DNA from: Polynucleobacter sp. UK-Mo-2m-Kol15 | Lineage (GTDB): Bacteria > Pseudomonadota > Gammaproteobacteria > Burkholderiales > Burkholderiaceae | NCBI RefSeq assembly: GCF_018881505.1 | Contig: NZ_JACVQC010000001.1 | Span: 1,161,927-1,225,926, forward strand | Direction of reading: 5' to 3' | DNA length: 64,000 nt | Shown here: positions 17,857 to 25,778 of the stretch, piece after piece | How the letters are laid out: every line of letters begins with the position of its first letter | Numbering within the stretch: position 1 is the first letter of the stretch | The notes under the pieces: generated by a model | Databases searched by the model: none | Told to the model about the DNA's origin: nothing | The model's input: the letters and a program-made list of their open reading frames with translations, nothing else | Translations under genes and position numbers: made by a program

Positions 17857-18438
17857 TTGAAGAAATCTTTACTTGCTACATTAGTGGCCACACTCGGTTT
17901 AGTCGTTGCGGGCTCAGTATTTGCTCAGGCACCAGCAAAGATGTTGCCTTTGGCAGCTGAAGTCGTTGTATTAACTGCTTCAGTTGAATCGGTGGATGTA
18001 AAAAATCGCATCGTGGTACTTAAGGATGTGAACGGTAATTTGGCGCAAATGAATGTAGGTAAGCAAGTCAATGATTTGGATAAGGTTAAGAAGGGTGATC
18101 TTTTTGTAGTTGAGCATGCGCAAGCGATTGCAGTGGGTCTAGTTGCGGCTCCTAAAGGTGCAAAACCGGGCATTTCAGGTGTTCGCTCTGTCGTGATGTC
18201 TGGCAAAGGTTCTGCGAAGCCATTTGAAGAGACTACGGACACTATGTATGCAACGGTGAAGATCAGCACTATTGATGTAAAAACCCGTATCGTGACATTT
18301 ACATTGCCATCAGGCGAGAAGCAAAAAGTAAAAGTGGACCAAAGTGTTTTGGGTCTTGAGAAATTCAAAGCTGGTGATGATGTCATGGTTGAGTTCGTTG
18401 ACGACACAGCCATTGGTTTTGTAACACCAAAGAAATAA
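17857..18438 (+). CDS. Secreted protein with two tandem homologous repeats, unknown function
   Basis: A 193-residue exported protein. A signal peptide (LKKSLLATLVATLGLVVAGSVFAQA) precedes two copies of a beta-rich unit. The first contains VDVKNRIVVLKD then KVKKGDLFVVEHAQAIAVGL, the second IDVKTRIVTFTL then KFKAGDDVMVEFVDDTAIGF. The copies are about 90 residues apart, so the protein arose by internal duplication. TTG 17857 is the likely start because TAGGAG precedes it at good spacing. No known family recalled. Equal-length antisense frame is a shadow. Confidence 0.72.
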   Translation: MKKSLLATLVATLGLVVAGSVFAQAPAKMLPLAAEVVVLTASVESVDVKNRIVVLKDVNGNLAQMNVGKQVNDLDKVKKGDLFVVEHAQAIAVGLVAAPKGAKPGISGVRSVVMSGKGSAKPFEETTDTMYATVKISTIDVKTRIVTFTLPSGEKQKVKVDQSVLGLEKFKAGDDVMVEFVDDTAIGFVTPKK

Positions 18439-18482
18439 ATCCTCAATACCAATTCAGCATCAGTACATGCTGAGTGGTAAAG

Positions 18483-18508
18483 AAAAAGGCCCGCAATGCG
18501 GGCCTTTT
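18483..18508. terminator. Bidirectional Rho-independent terminator
   Basis: AAAAGGCCCGC, loop AAT, GCGGGCCTTTT: a perfect inverted repeat with a U-tract in both directions. It ends the repeat-protein gene from the left and the tupA-mop unit from the right. Confidence 0.92.
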
Positions 18509-18525
18509 GCATATCTACTAAATGA

Positions 18526-18750
18526 TTAAGCGTCCTTAGCAATCATGACATCTGAAGCCTTAATAACTGCCCAAGCTTGATCACCAACTTTGAGATTGAG
18601 TTCATCGACAGCCTCATTAGTAATGGAGGCGGTAACGATGTGGCCAGCGCCAATATCTAACTTCACGTGAGAAGTAGTCTGACCCATTTTGAGTTCAACC
18701 ACTTTACCGCTGAGCGTATTACGTGCACTGAGTTTGACTTTCAGTTCCAT
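18526..18750 (-). CDS. mop: Molbindin (TOBE-domain molybdate/tungstate-binding protein)
   Basis: A 74-residue single-TOBE (Mop) domain: LSARNTLSGKVVELKMG at the start, VKLDIGAGHIVTASIT in the middle and WAVIKASDVMIA at the end. Molbindins are cytoplasmic oligomers that store molybdate or tungstate oxyanions. It lies 16 bases downstream of tupA on the same strand, so the pair links periplasmic capture with cytoplasmic storage. Family assignment is secure; metal preference is inferred from the neighbour. Confidence 0.9.
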   Translation of the reverse strand: MELKVKLSARNTLSGKVVELKMGQTTSHVKLDIGAGHIVTASITNEAVDELNLKVGDQAWAVIKASDVMIAKDA

Positions 18751-18766
18751 GATTTTTCTTTAGAGA

Positions 18767-19591
18767 TTATTTTTTAGCATTTGGGAAAAATAGCTGCTCG
18801 CCGCCAATCTGATAGCTAGCAATGACGTCTTGACCATTCTTGGAAGTAATCCAATCAATGAATGCTTGGCCCTCAGCTTTTTTTACATGTGGGAACTTAG
18901 CTGGGTTAACTAACATCACGCCATATTGATTAAACAGCTTTGGATCGCCTTGAACCAAGATTGTCAAATCACCACGGTTCTTAAATGAAAGCCAGGTAGC
19001 GCGATCAGCCAAGATGTAGCCATTCATTCCTGAGGCAGTATTGAGGGCTGGACCCATGCCTGAGCCTGTTTCTTTATACCAGGCGAGAGTAGGGGAAACC
19101 GCTACGCCGGAGTCTTTCCAGTAGCGCAGCTCTGCAGCATGTGTGCCGCTCTTGTCGCCACGCGATACAAATGGTGATTGCGCACTTGCAATTTTTTGGA
19201 ATGCAGTCTTAATATCCTTTCCACCTGCAATTTTTGCTGGATCGGATTTCGGTCCAATCAGTACAAAGTCGTTGTACATCACTTCAATGCGTTTTGTAGC
19301 AAAGCCATCAGCAACAAACTTTTCTTCGGCAGGTTTGTCATGTACGAACACCACATCTGCATCACCACGGCGTCCAATATCTAAAGCTTGACCAGTCCCA
19401 ACCGCTACAACTTTGACATCGATACCCGTTTTCATTTTGAAGATTGGCAAAATGAAGCCAAATAGGCCAGATTGCTCAGTAGAGGTAGTTGAGGAAAGCA
19501 CAATGCTTTTCTCTTGTGCGTAAGTTGTATTACTTAAAAGTGTTAATGCAGTAATGGCAGATGCCAGTAATCGGTTAATAGAGAATTTCAT
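18767..19591 (-). CDS. tupA: Tungstate ABC transporter substrate-binding protein TupA
   Basis: A 274-residue periplasmic binding protein with a signal peptide ending near TTYAQE. The oxyanion-binding start LSSTTSTEQSGLFG contains the TTTS-like loop of TupA proteins, with RRGDADVVFVHDKPAEE, SRGDKSGTHAAELRYW and ASGMNGYILADRATW as further family segments. It would deliver tungstate (or molybdate) to a TupBC-type permease, but no permease or ATPase gene is adjacent. Divergent from a ModE-like regulator across a short palindromic intergenic region. Confidence 0.85.
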   Translation of the reverse strand: MKFSINRLLASAITALTLLSNTTYAQEKSIVLSSTTSTEQSGLFGFILPIFKMKTGIDVKVVAVGTGQALDIGRRGDADVVFVHDKPAEEKFVADGFATKRIEVMYNDFVLIGPKSDPAKIAGGKDIKTAFQKIASAQSPFVSRGDKSGTHAAELRYWKDSGVAVSPTLAWYKETGSGMGPALNTASGMNGYILADRATWLSFKNRGDLTILVQGDPKLFNQYGVMLVNPAKFPHVKKAEGQAFIDWITSKNGQDVIASYQIGGEQLFFPNAKK

Positions 19592-19630
19592 CGTAGTTCG
19601 CTTCCATTGCTAGGTTCGGTTAAGATTCGT

Positions 19631-19652
19631 CATATTACAAAATATCAATATG
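19631..19652. promoter_or_regulatory. Palindromic operator between tupA and the ModE-like regulator
   Basis: CATATT, ten bases, AATATG: a perfect 6-bp inverted repeat with a nested ATATT-ACAA-AATAT. It lies 39 bases before the tupA start and 13 bases before the regulator start, a fitting place for shared control. The binding protein is inferred to be the regulator at 19666. Confidence 0.5.
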
Positions 19653-19665
19653 CAAAAAATTACAT

Positions 19666-20691
19666 ATGAGAATTCAGATCCGTCCAACCCTTGTTTTTGG
19701 AAGTAAGAATGCTAAAGATCCGGCCATAGTCGATTTGGTGTGGTTGACTGCTTTACTGAAAGACATCGATCACGGTAAAACGCTGATGTCTGCCTGCAAG
19801 AAAATGGGTCTGTCCTATCGAAATGTATGGCAAAAATTAAACGAGGTAGAGCAGGCTCTTGGCTTTAAGTTAATGGATCGAGTCCGAGGTCATGGATCTC
19901 AATTATCGGAATACGCTAGGTACTTAATTCAATTTACCGAGGACTTTGATCAAAAGACTATGAGATTGGGTCAATCCAGCCTATCTCATCTTGAAGAAGG
20001 ATTTGCTCAATTTAGAGTGAAGGCCAAAAAACAATGGCGCTTTGCTAGTAGTAGTGATCCCATTATTCAAAAGGCAGTTTTTGATATTGGTGGCTTTGAG
20101 CTCATTACTGCTGGCTCGGGTGAGGCTTTAGAGCGCCTGCTCAATTACGAGGTTGATATTGCGGGCTTCCATGTTTCTGATCCGCAAAGCTCACAAATTA
20201 TTGCTAAGCGACTTTACAAAGAGGGTATGCAAATATTTCCGGTGATGAAGCGCGTACAAGGTTTATTGGTGGCTAAGGGCAATCCACTGAATATCATTTC
20301 TTCAAAAGATTTACTAAGACCTAAGGTTCGCTTTATCAATCGCCAGAAAGGGTCTGGCACGCGCTTACTGCTTGATACTATATTAGCCAAAGAGGGTATT
20401 GATGTAAATAGTATCCGGGGCTATCAGAATGAGGAGTTTACGCACTCTGCGATTGCTACTGCAATATTGGCTAAAAAAGCAGATGTAGGTATGGGGGTTA
20501 AAAGCGTTGCCCTTGAGAATGGCTTGGATTTTATACAGCTGAAAGACGAAATCTTTTTTCTGGCAATGAATGAAGATTTAAGTACTAATGGCGAGCTTGC
20601 AAAGCTCATTCGAAAAATACGTACCCTCTCTGGAGCCACTCCAGGCTACAAATCCATTGGTTTGAAAAGACAGATTGCTGGCTGGTTATAG
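19666..20691 (+). CDS. ModE-like regulator with periplasmic-binding-type effector domain
   Basis: A 341-residue transcription factor. Residues 1-90 match the winged-helix ModE N terminus (LMSACKKMGLSYRNVWQKLNEVE and DRVRGHGSQLSEYA). Residues from about 125 to the end form a COG1910-type substrate-binding-like domain (FINRQKGSGTRLLLDTIL, ATAILAKKADVGMGVK) in place of the usual TOBE domains. Such proteins sense molybdate or tungstate. Divergent orientation to tupA-mop supports control of that unit and of itself. Confidence 0.82.
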   Translation: MRIQIRPTLVFGSKNAKDPAIVDLVWLTALLKDIDHGKTLMSACKKMGLSYRNVWQKLNEVEQALGFKLMDRVRGHGSQLSEYARYLIQFTEDFDQKTMRLGQSSLSHLEEGFAQFRVKAKKQWRFASSSDPIIQKAVFDIGGFELITAGSGEALERLLNYEVDIAGFHVSDPQSSQIIAKRLYKEGMQIFPVMKRVQGLLVAKGNPLNIISSKDLLRPKVRFINRQKGSGTRLLLDTILAKEGIDVNSIRGYQNEEFTHSAIATAILAKKADVGMGVKSVALENGLDFIQLKDEIFFLAMNEDLSTNGELAKLIRKIRTLSGATPGYKSIGLKRQIAGWL

Positions 20692-20818
20692 CTTATTCAT
20701 TGATCTCACAGCATCCCTGTCTGATCTTGGTGTCGCTTGAATTAATACAGTGTCAATACCTTGGTTTAAAAATTGAGATACATTGTTAGTATTGACAACA
20801 ATCTCCATTGGTATCGAC

Positions 20819-21208
20819 ATGAAATTATCTCTTCACGCTTTAACTATCGCTCTGAGTTTTCTCGCCTTTTCTGCTTTTGCTGAACCTGGCGAGAATACCT
20901 ACAAACAAGTCTGTGCTGCCTGCCATGCTTCTGGTGTTTTAAATGCCCCTAAGCTTGGCGATAAGGCTAAATGGGCTCCGTTAATTGCTGAAGGCCAGGT
21001 GACTCTTACAGCGCATGGTTATGTTGGTGTAAGAGGTATGCCCGCTAAGGGCGGTAACCCAAACCTCACAGTAGAAGGTTTTTCGGATGCAGTAGCATAT
21101 ATGGTGAATAAGGCAGGTGGCAACTGGAAGACTCCAGATGCAAAAACCCTGGCTGCAATTAACAAAGAAATTGAAGCGCGCAAAGCTAGTCTGAATAAGA
21201 AACCATAA
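20819..21208 (+). CDS. Periplasmic cytochrome c5-type protein
   Basis: A 129-residue class I cytochrome c. A cleavable signal (residues 1-21, ending AFA) precedes the haem site CAACH at 32-36, and the axial methionine is probably that in RGMPAKGG near residue 79. Electron carrier in the periplasm. ATG 20819 is chosen because it begins the signal peptide. The next gene starts four bases after its stop, so a common transcript is likely. Confidence 0.88.
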   Translation: MKLSLHALTIALSFLAFSAFAEPGENTYKQVCAACHASGVLNAPKLGDKAKWAPLIAEGQVTLTAHGYVGVRGMPAKGGNPNLTVEGFSDAVAYMVNKAGGNWKTPDAKTLAAINKEIEARKASLNKKP

Positions 21209-21212
21209 ATGT

Positions 21213-21491
21213 ATGAATATGCAGCCACATCAGATTGAAATTATTGGTTACTGCGCTGCATTTTTGACAACGATTGCTTTTTTACCTCAAGCCATTCATT
21301 CTTGGCGTACCCGTGACCTTTCTGGAATATCGGTGGGAATGTATAGCTTATTTACTGCAGGTGTTGGTTTATGGCTTATCTATGGCCTCATCATCGAGAA
21401 GTGGCCTTTGATTCTTGCCAATGCATTGACCTTTGCGCTGGCGCTGAGCATTCTGCTGCTTAAATTACGCACTAGCCTCCATTCTAAATAA
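21213..21491 (+). CDS. SemiSWEET-type sugar transporter
   Basis: A 92-residue protein with three transmembrane helices forming one triple-helix bundle. The PQ-loop motif appears as FLPQAIHSWRTRDLSGIS near residues 23-40, and NALTFALALSILLL is the last helix. SemiSWEETs dimerise and carry sugars by facilitated diffusion. Substrate is unknown. Four bases after the cytochrome gene. Confidence 0.9.
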   Translation: MNMQPHQIEIIGYCAAFLTTIAFLPQAIHSWRTRDLSGISVGMYSLFTAGVGLWLIYGLIIEKWPLILANALTFALALSILLLKLRTSLHSK

Positions 21492-21549
21492 ATGACCCTT
21501 TGGGAAGCTTGTTTCTAGGCTGATATCCTACCTGCGATAGAATTCATCT

Positions 21550-21708
21550 ATGTACATGTTTCTACCTTTCCTGACAGCTTTTATCGGCCTTGTCCTCGTT
21601 TGGTTTGAGAAGCGTTTGGCAGGCTTAGTCATGCTTGCGACTACGGTTGGCATCTTGATGTTCTGGTTCAGAATCCATGCCACAACTCACCTGAATATCA
21701 GTCTGTAA
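21550..21708 (+). CDS. DUF5993-type small membrane protein
   Basis: A 52-residue protein beginning MYMFLPFLTAF, with two hydrophobic helices (residues 2-17 and 25-41) separated by FEKRLAG, ending near HATTHLNISL. Small proteins of this look (DUF5993) are found beside disulfide-bond-formation-B homologues, as here, where the next gene starts five bases on. It is too short for most gene finders. Probably a partner subunit of the DsbB-like protein; that role is inference. Confidence 0.7.
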   Translation: MYMFLPFLTAFIGLVLVWFEKRLAGLVMLATTVGILMFWFRIHATTHLNISL

Positions 21709-21713
21709 AGAGT

Positions 21714-22277
21714 GTGAGTAAACTTTCTTTTTCTTCATTAGCTGGTCTGGGTAATCAGCTAGTATTGGCTGCCATCATCGGCATGCTGTCCTATGCTTTT
21801 GTTGATCAATTCTATTTTGGTGAGTTACCTTGCCCTCTCTGCTTAATGCAGCGCATGGGTTTTATCATCATCGGTTTCGCACTCGTTCTCAATATTCGCT
21901 GTGGTGCGCATTCTGCGCATTATGGCTGGGGCATCATCGGTGGTTTAGTGGGAATGATGGTTTCTTTGCGACAGGTGCTCTTACATATTTTGCCCGGTGA
22001 CCAAGGCTTTGGAAAAACTTTTTTAGAGTTGCATTTCTATACTTGGGCGTATGTAGGCTATATTGGATTATTGGCGGGCCTTGCTATTTTATTGATGTTG
22101 CCTAACCGGGATATACGTTCACGCTCCATATTTGCGAATGTATTAGTAGTTGCATTTATCTTTCTAGTTTTTGCTAATCTTGCATCGACGCTGCTTGAGT
22201 GTGGTGCTGGTCCTTGCGCTGATGATCCTGTTAAATACGATGGATGGATTTGGTTGCGCACTCGCTTTGGTTTTTAG
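21714..22277 (+). CDS. DsbB-like disulfide bond formation protein
   Basis: A 187-residue inner-membrane protein with about five hydrophobic helices. The CPLC active pair is at C40/C43 followed by LMQRMGF, as in DsbB. The second periplasmic loop has no cysteine; instead a pair, C163 and C168 in LECGAGPCADD, sits after the last helix. Starts at GTG 21714, five bases after the DUF5993 stop. It should pass electrons from a periplasmic thioredoxin-like protein to quinone, but by a modified path. Confidence 0.85.
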   Translation: MSKLSFSSLAGLGNQLVLAAIIGMLSYAFVDQFYFGELPCPLCLMQRMGFIIIGFALVLNIRCGAHSAHYGWGIIGGLVGMMVSLRQVLLHILPGDQGFGKTFLELHFYTWAYVGYIGLLAGLAILLMLPNRDIRSRSIFANVLVVAFIFLVFANLASTLLECGAGPCADDPVKYDGWIWLRTRFGF

Positions 22278-22294
22278 TTGAGCGTAAGTCCTTT

Positions 22295-23293
22295 ATGATG
22301 ATCGCTTCTAGGCTGGTGAAGGGTCTGGCAACGCTATTTGCTTGCCTGAGCTTTGCTAATACCGCCCAATCTCAAACAGTTAAAACTAATACTACTTGGC
22401 CCAAACAAGCCATTCGGATTGTGGTGACCTTTACCCCAGGCGGTGCGCCAGATATTTTGGCGCGCGTTCTCGCAGAGAGTTGGCAGCAAAGCTTAGGTGT
22501 GCCAGTGCTTGTTGAAAACCGTCCGGGCTACGGCGGCAATATTGGCGCTGAAGTTGTTGCAAAGAGCGAGCCAGATGGATACACACTGCTGATTGGCACG
22601 GTGGGTATTCATGCAATCAACGGCGCTCTTTATGAAAAGATGTCTTTTCACCCAATTAATGATTTCACGCCGATTAGTTTTTTAGCTAGCACTCCCAATG
22701 TGCTGGTGGTTAATAAGAAGCTGGGCGTGAATAATCTGCATGAACTCATTGAGTTAGCCAAAGCAAAACCAAATGAGCTTACTTTTGGATCCTCTGGTGT
22801 TGGTACTTCTCTGCACATGTCTGGAGAACTCTTTAAAGAAATGACTGGGGTGCAGATTCGTCATATTCCCTACAAAGGAAGGGCTCAATCACTGCCTGAT
22901 CTTATTAGCGGGCGTATTTCCATGCTCTTTGATAATCTCTCTTCATCATTACCCCTGATTAAGGCGGGTGAGGTACAGGCTTTGGCAGTAACCACACTAA
23001 AACGCTCACCGGTAGCTCCAGAGATTGCGACCATGGCTGAGCAAGGTTTACCTGGATTTGAGGCTACGTCTTGGTTCTCCCTCATGGCGCCGGTAAATCT
23101 CCCTTTAACTCTACAAAAACGCTTAAATACCTTAACTCGTCAAACTCTCAATCAGTCTGAGGTTAGAAACAAGTTACTAGCTATCGGTTTGGAGCCCGCT
23201 CCAGGAAGTCCGCAAGACCTTTCTAGGTTGATTCAATCTGAGACCAATAAATGGGGTAGGGTTATTTACAAATCGGGCGCAAAATTGGAATAG
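22295..23293 (+). CDS. Bug-family periplasmic substrate-binding protein (TTT receptor) 3
   Basis: A 332-residue secreted receptor. Signal peptide ends near TAQSQ, followed by VTFTPGGAPDILARVLAE, ENRPGYGGNIGAEVVAK, PDGYTLLIGTVG and RHIPYKGRAQSLPDLISG. It starts 17 bases after the dsbB-like gene, so it may share that transcript, an unusual pairing. No TctAB subunits nearby. The ATG at 22295 is preferred; the frame extends upstream into the dsbB-like gene. Confidence 0.88.
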   Translation: MMIASRLVKGLATLFACLSFANTAQSQTVKTNTTWPKQAIRIVVTFTPGGAPDILARVLAESWQQSLGVPVLVENRPGYGGNIGAEVVAKSEPDGYTLLIGTVGIHAINGALYEKMSFHPINDFTPISFLASTPNVLVVNKKLGVNNLHELIELAKAKPNELTFGSSGVGTSLHMSGELFKEMTGVQIRHIPYKGRAQSLPDLISGRISMLFDNLSSSLPLIKAGEVQALAVTTLKRSPVAPEIATMAEQGLPGFEATSWFSLMAPVNLPLTLQKRLNTLTRQTLNQSEVRNKLLAIGLEPAPGSPQDLSRLIQSETNKWGRVIYKSGAKLE

Positions 23294-23394
23294 TGAGTTA
23301 AAAAAGCTGGAATGATAAATATTCCACTCAAAGCCTAATTCTTGTCAGCTTGGATTTAATTGAAGCGTTAAAGAGAATAGGAGGCGACCAAATA

Positions 23395-23844
23395 ATGGGG
23401 TCCACTATGAAAACAAGCCAAATGCAATGTAAATTAGTCAAGTCTAAATTAGTCCTGATGCTTCTCGTCTCTGCAGGTTTATTCTCGCTTGTTCCGCTGA
23501 GTGCTCAAGCTGGTAATGTCGGCTGGGCGGTATCTGTTGGTGGTGGCTATGGTGGCGGTTGGCGTCCAGCAGCTTACGGCCCTGGCTGGGGGAGTGGTGT
23601 ATGGGGTCCTGGCTGGCGTGGGGGGTATTACGGCCCTGGCTATGGCTATCCTTACGCCACTGGATACTATGCACCCCCAGTCGTCTATGTAGCACCACAG
23701 CAGCCTATGGTGTTAGCTTCTCAAGCTCAGCCCCCAGTTTGGTATTACTGTGAAGCGAGTGGGCAGTATTTCCCATACGTGCAAAGTTGCTCATCTGGCT
23801 GGCAGACGCAGCCAGCAGTCCCACCATCAAGCATGCGTCGATAA
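23395..23844 (+). CDS. Secreted Gly/Tyr/Pro-rich protein
   Basis: A 149-residue exported protein. A signal peptide ending near LSAQAG is followed by a glycine- and tyrosine-rich region with repeated GPGW/GPGY units and then a proline/glutamine segment. The C-terminal WYYCEASGQYFPYVQSC resembles the short Cys-containing tail seen in several proteobacterial Gly-rich envelope proteins. AGGAGG ten bases before ATG 23395 supports that start over ATG 23407. Function unknown; probably periplasmic or outer-membrane associated. Confidence 0.7.
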   Translation: MGSTMKTSQMQCKLVKSKLVLMLLVSAGLFSLVPLSAQAGNVGWAVSVGGGYGGGWRPAAYGPGWGSGVWGPGWRGGYYGPGYGYPYATGYYAPPVVYVAPQQPMVLASQAQPPVWYYCEASGQYFPYVQSCSSGWQTQPAVPPSSMRR

Positions 23845-23888
23845 AACTGCATACACAATTGAGCAATTATTTGATTTAAGGAATTCAT

Positions 23889-24368
23889 ATGAAACGAACC
23901 ATACTGACATTGGCCATCATCAGCTCTTTAGCTGCTTGTGTCTCTGCACCAACCGGTCCCACAATCGCAATCATGCCCCGTGAAGGCAAGCCTTTTGAAG
24001 TGTTTCAGCAGGAAGATCAGCAATGTCGGGAGTTCGCTGCAAATGCAGTAAAAGATACGAGTAATGCCGCCTTAAAAGAGGGTGCTACTAGTGCTGTTAT
24101 TGGTGCTGCTTTAGGTGCAGCTGCTGGCGCAGTCATTCAAGGTGGCAGTAGTCAGAATATTGGAACTGGCGCAGGTGTTGGACTTCTTGGTGGAGCCGCT
24201 ATGGGTGCTATGAATTCCTCTGGCAAGCAAAATCAGGCACAAGTTCAATACAACATCGCTTATCAGCAGTGTATGTATTCCAAGGGTAACCAGGTGCCAA
24301 GCTATCCATCGCAGGGAGGTAGCCCTAGATACGGGCCACCGAGCAGTGGCTTCAAACCCATTCAATAA
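23889..24368 (+). CDS. Glycine-zipper lipoprotein
   Basis: A 159-residue lipoprotein with lipobox LAAC (Cys17). After a QQEDQQCREFA segment it has a glycine-zipper helix pair (AVIGAALGAAAGAVIQGG and GAGVGLLGGAAMGAM) at about residues 61-105, typical of outer-membrane-associated or multimerising proteins, then AYQQCMYSKGN. It follows the Gly/Tyr-rich gene by 44 bases and may share its transcript. Function unknown. Confidence 0.75.
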   Translation: MKRTILTLAIISSLAACVSAPTGPTIAIMPREGKPFEVFQQEDQQCREFAANAVKDTSNAALKEGATSAVIGAALGAAAGAVIQGGSSQNIGTGAGVGLLGGAAMGAMNSSGKQNQAQVQYNIAYQQCMYSKGNQVPSYPSQGGSPRYGPPSSGFKPIQ

Positions 24369-24383
24369 ATCAATTTACTGAAA

Positions 24384-25775
24384 TTAAACCTCTACTGGCG
24401 GACGCGTTTTCTCAAAGCGTGCCGCCGTTCTTCTAAATAGATAGAGTAATAGCAAGGCAGCTAATCCTAGGCTCATGCTATTGCCAGCCCAAAATCCATT
24501 GGCGCCCTGTAAGAATTCCGGTGTGTTGCCAAAGACATTAAAGCCCATCAAGTAGCCGCCGCCAAGTCCAAGGCCCCATAGGGAACCTGCATAAATTAGC
24601 ATCGGCCAGAAGGCGATGCGATAAGCACGCAATATAAATGCCGCAGTCACCTGCAGAGCGTCAAAAACTTGATAAAAAGCGATAAACAAAAAAAGTGGAA
24701 TAGAAAATGCTTTTACCTCTTCTGGTGGATCGTAGAGCTCTAATAGCTGGAATCTGAAGATCCATACCGCAACACCAATCAAAACACATAGCGTAGTTGT
24801 AAAGAAAACCGACGACCAGCCAATTTCTTCAGCACGCTCTTGCTTGTTTGCGCCAATAGATTGGGAAACTAGCGTCATCGTTGCAATCGATAGGGATAGG
24901 GGCACCATATAAATCACTGTCCCCATATTGGCGACAATTTGATGGCCAGCTAAAGCAGTCGTTCCAAGGCGCGCAATGAAGAGTGACATAAAGGTGAAGG
25001 AGGTTACTTCAATTAAATAACTCAAGCCAATTGGCGTCCCCAGCTTTAGCAGAGTCCAAATGCGATGCGAATCTGGCCAGCTAAAGCTTGCAAAGATGTT
25101 GAATGGTTTATAAAAGCCATCAAAGACTACAAAGGCAAGAGTGATGATGAGCCAGAACCAATTGATGATGACAGTAGCTACTGCACAGCCCGGTCCGCCC
25201 ATGCCTTCAATGCCGAAGCCGCCATAAATAAAGAGGAGGTTGAGCGGGATTTTTAGGCCTAAGCCAATGAGTTGAACTACGGTAATGACGGCCGGCCTAG
25301 AGACTGCATTATGGAGCGCCATGAGAACGCGCATTGCCATACTAGCGGGCAGGCCAATTGCCAAAATTTGAAGATACAACCTCGCCTTGCCTTCAATATC
25401 CGGCGTTACTTGAGAGATTTGTAGAAGATGATCCGCATTGAGCAAAATTGTTCCGCCCAATAGAGTAAGCCCAAGAGCTAGCCAAGTGGCTTGACGAACT
25501 TCCTCGCCAATCTCACTAAAACGCTTTGCACCAAAGAGTTGTCCAGCAATGGGGGCGAGTGCAGAGATCACGCCGGTAAGCCCAACATAGACGCTAATAA
25601 AGATAGCGGAAGCCATTGCTAGTGCAGCTAAGTCATCGGCAGAGTAGCGTGCCGTCATTGCGGTGTCTAAAACTCCGAAAGCAATCACAGCGAGTTGACC
25701 AATGAGTAGTGGGCCAGCGAGTTTTAGTAGGGAGGGGATATCCTCGCGCAGACGCGATAATTTAAAGTGCGCCAC
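24384..25775 (-). CDS. MATE-family multidrug/metabolite efflux transporter
   Basis: A 463-residue protein with twelve hydrophobic helices in two repeats. Family features: LKLAGPLLIGQLAVIAFGVLD near the start, PIAGQLFGAKR, and in the second half GTALAGHQIVANMGT and SQSIGANKQERAEEIG. MATE transporters use sodium or proton gradients to expel organic cations. It begins three bases after the glycosyltransferase gene, so it is cotranscribed with it. Substrate unknown. Confidence 0.92.
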   Translation of the reverse strand: MAHFKLSRLREDIPSLLKLAGPLLIGQLAVIAFGVLDTAMTARYSADDLAALAMASAIFISVYVGLTGVISALAPIAGQLFGAKRFSEIGEEVRQATWLALGLTLLGGTILLNADHLLQISQVTPDIEGKARLYLQILAIGLPASMAMRVLMALHNAVSRPAVITVVQLIGLGLKIPLNLLFIYGGFGIEGMGGPGCAVATVIINWFWLIITLAFVVFDGFYKPFNIFASFSWPDSHRIWTLLKLGTPIGLSYLIEVTSFTFMSLFIARLGTTALAGHQIVANMGTVIYMVPLSLSIATMTLVSQSIGANKQERAEEIGWSSVFFTTTLCVLIGVAVWIFRFQLLELYDPPEEVKAFSIPLFLFIAFYQVFDALQVTAAFILRAYRIAFWPMLIYAGSLWGLGLGGGYLMGFNVFGNTPEFLQGANGFWAGNSMSLGLAALLLLYLFRRTAARFEKTRPPVEV

Positions 25776-25778
25776 GGT

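Noticed and set aside
17925-18542. 205-codon frame on the minus strand opposite the duplicated secreted protein.
   Set aside because: It is fully antisense to a gene with a signal peptide, ribosome site and repeat structure, and its own sequence has no recognisable domain.
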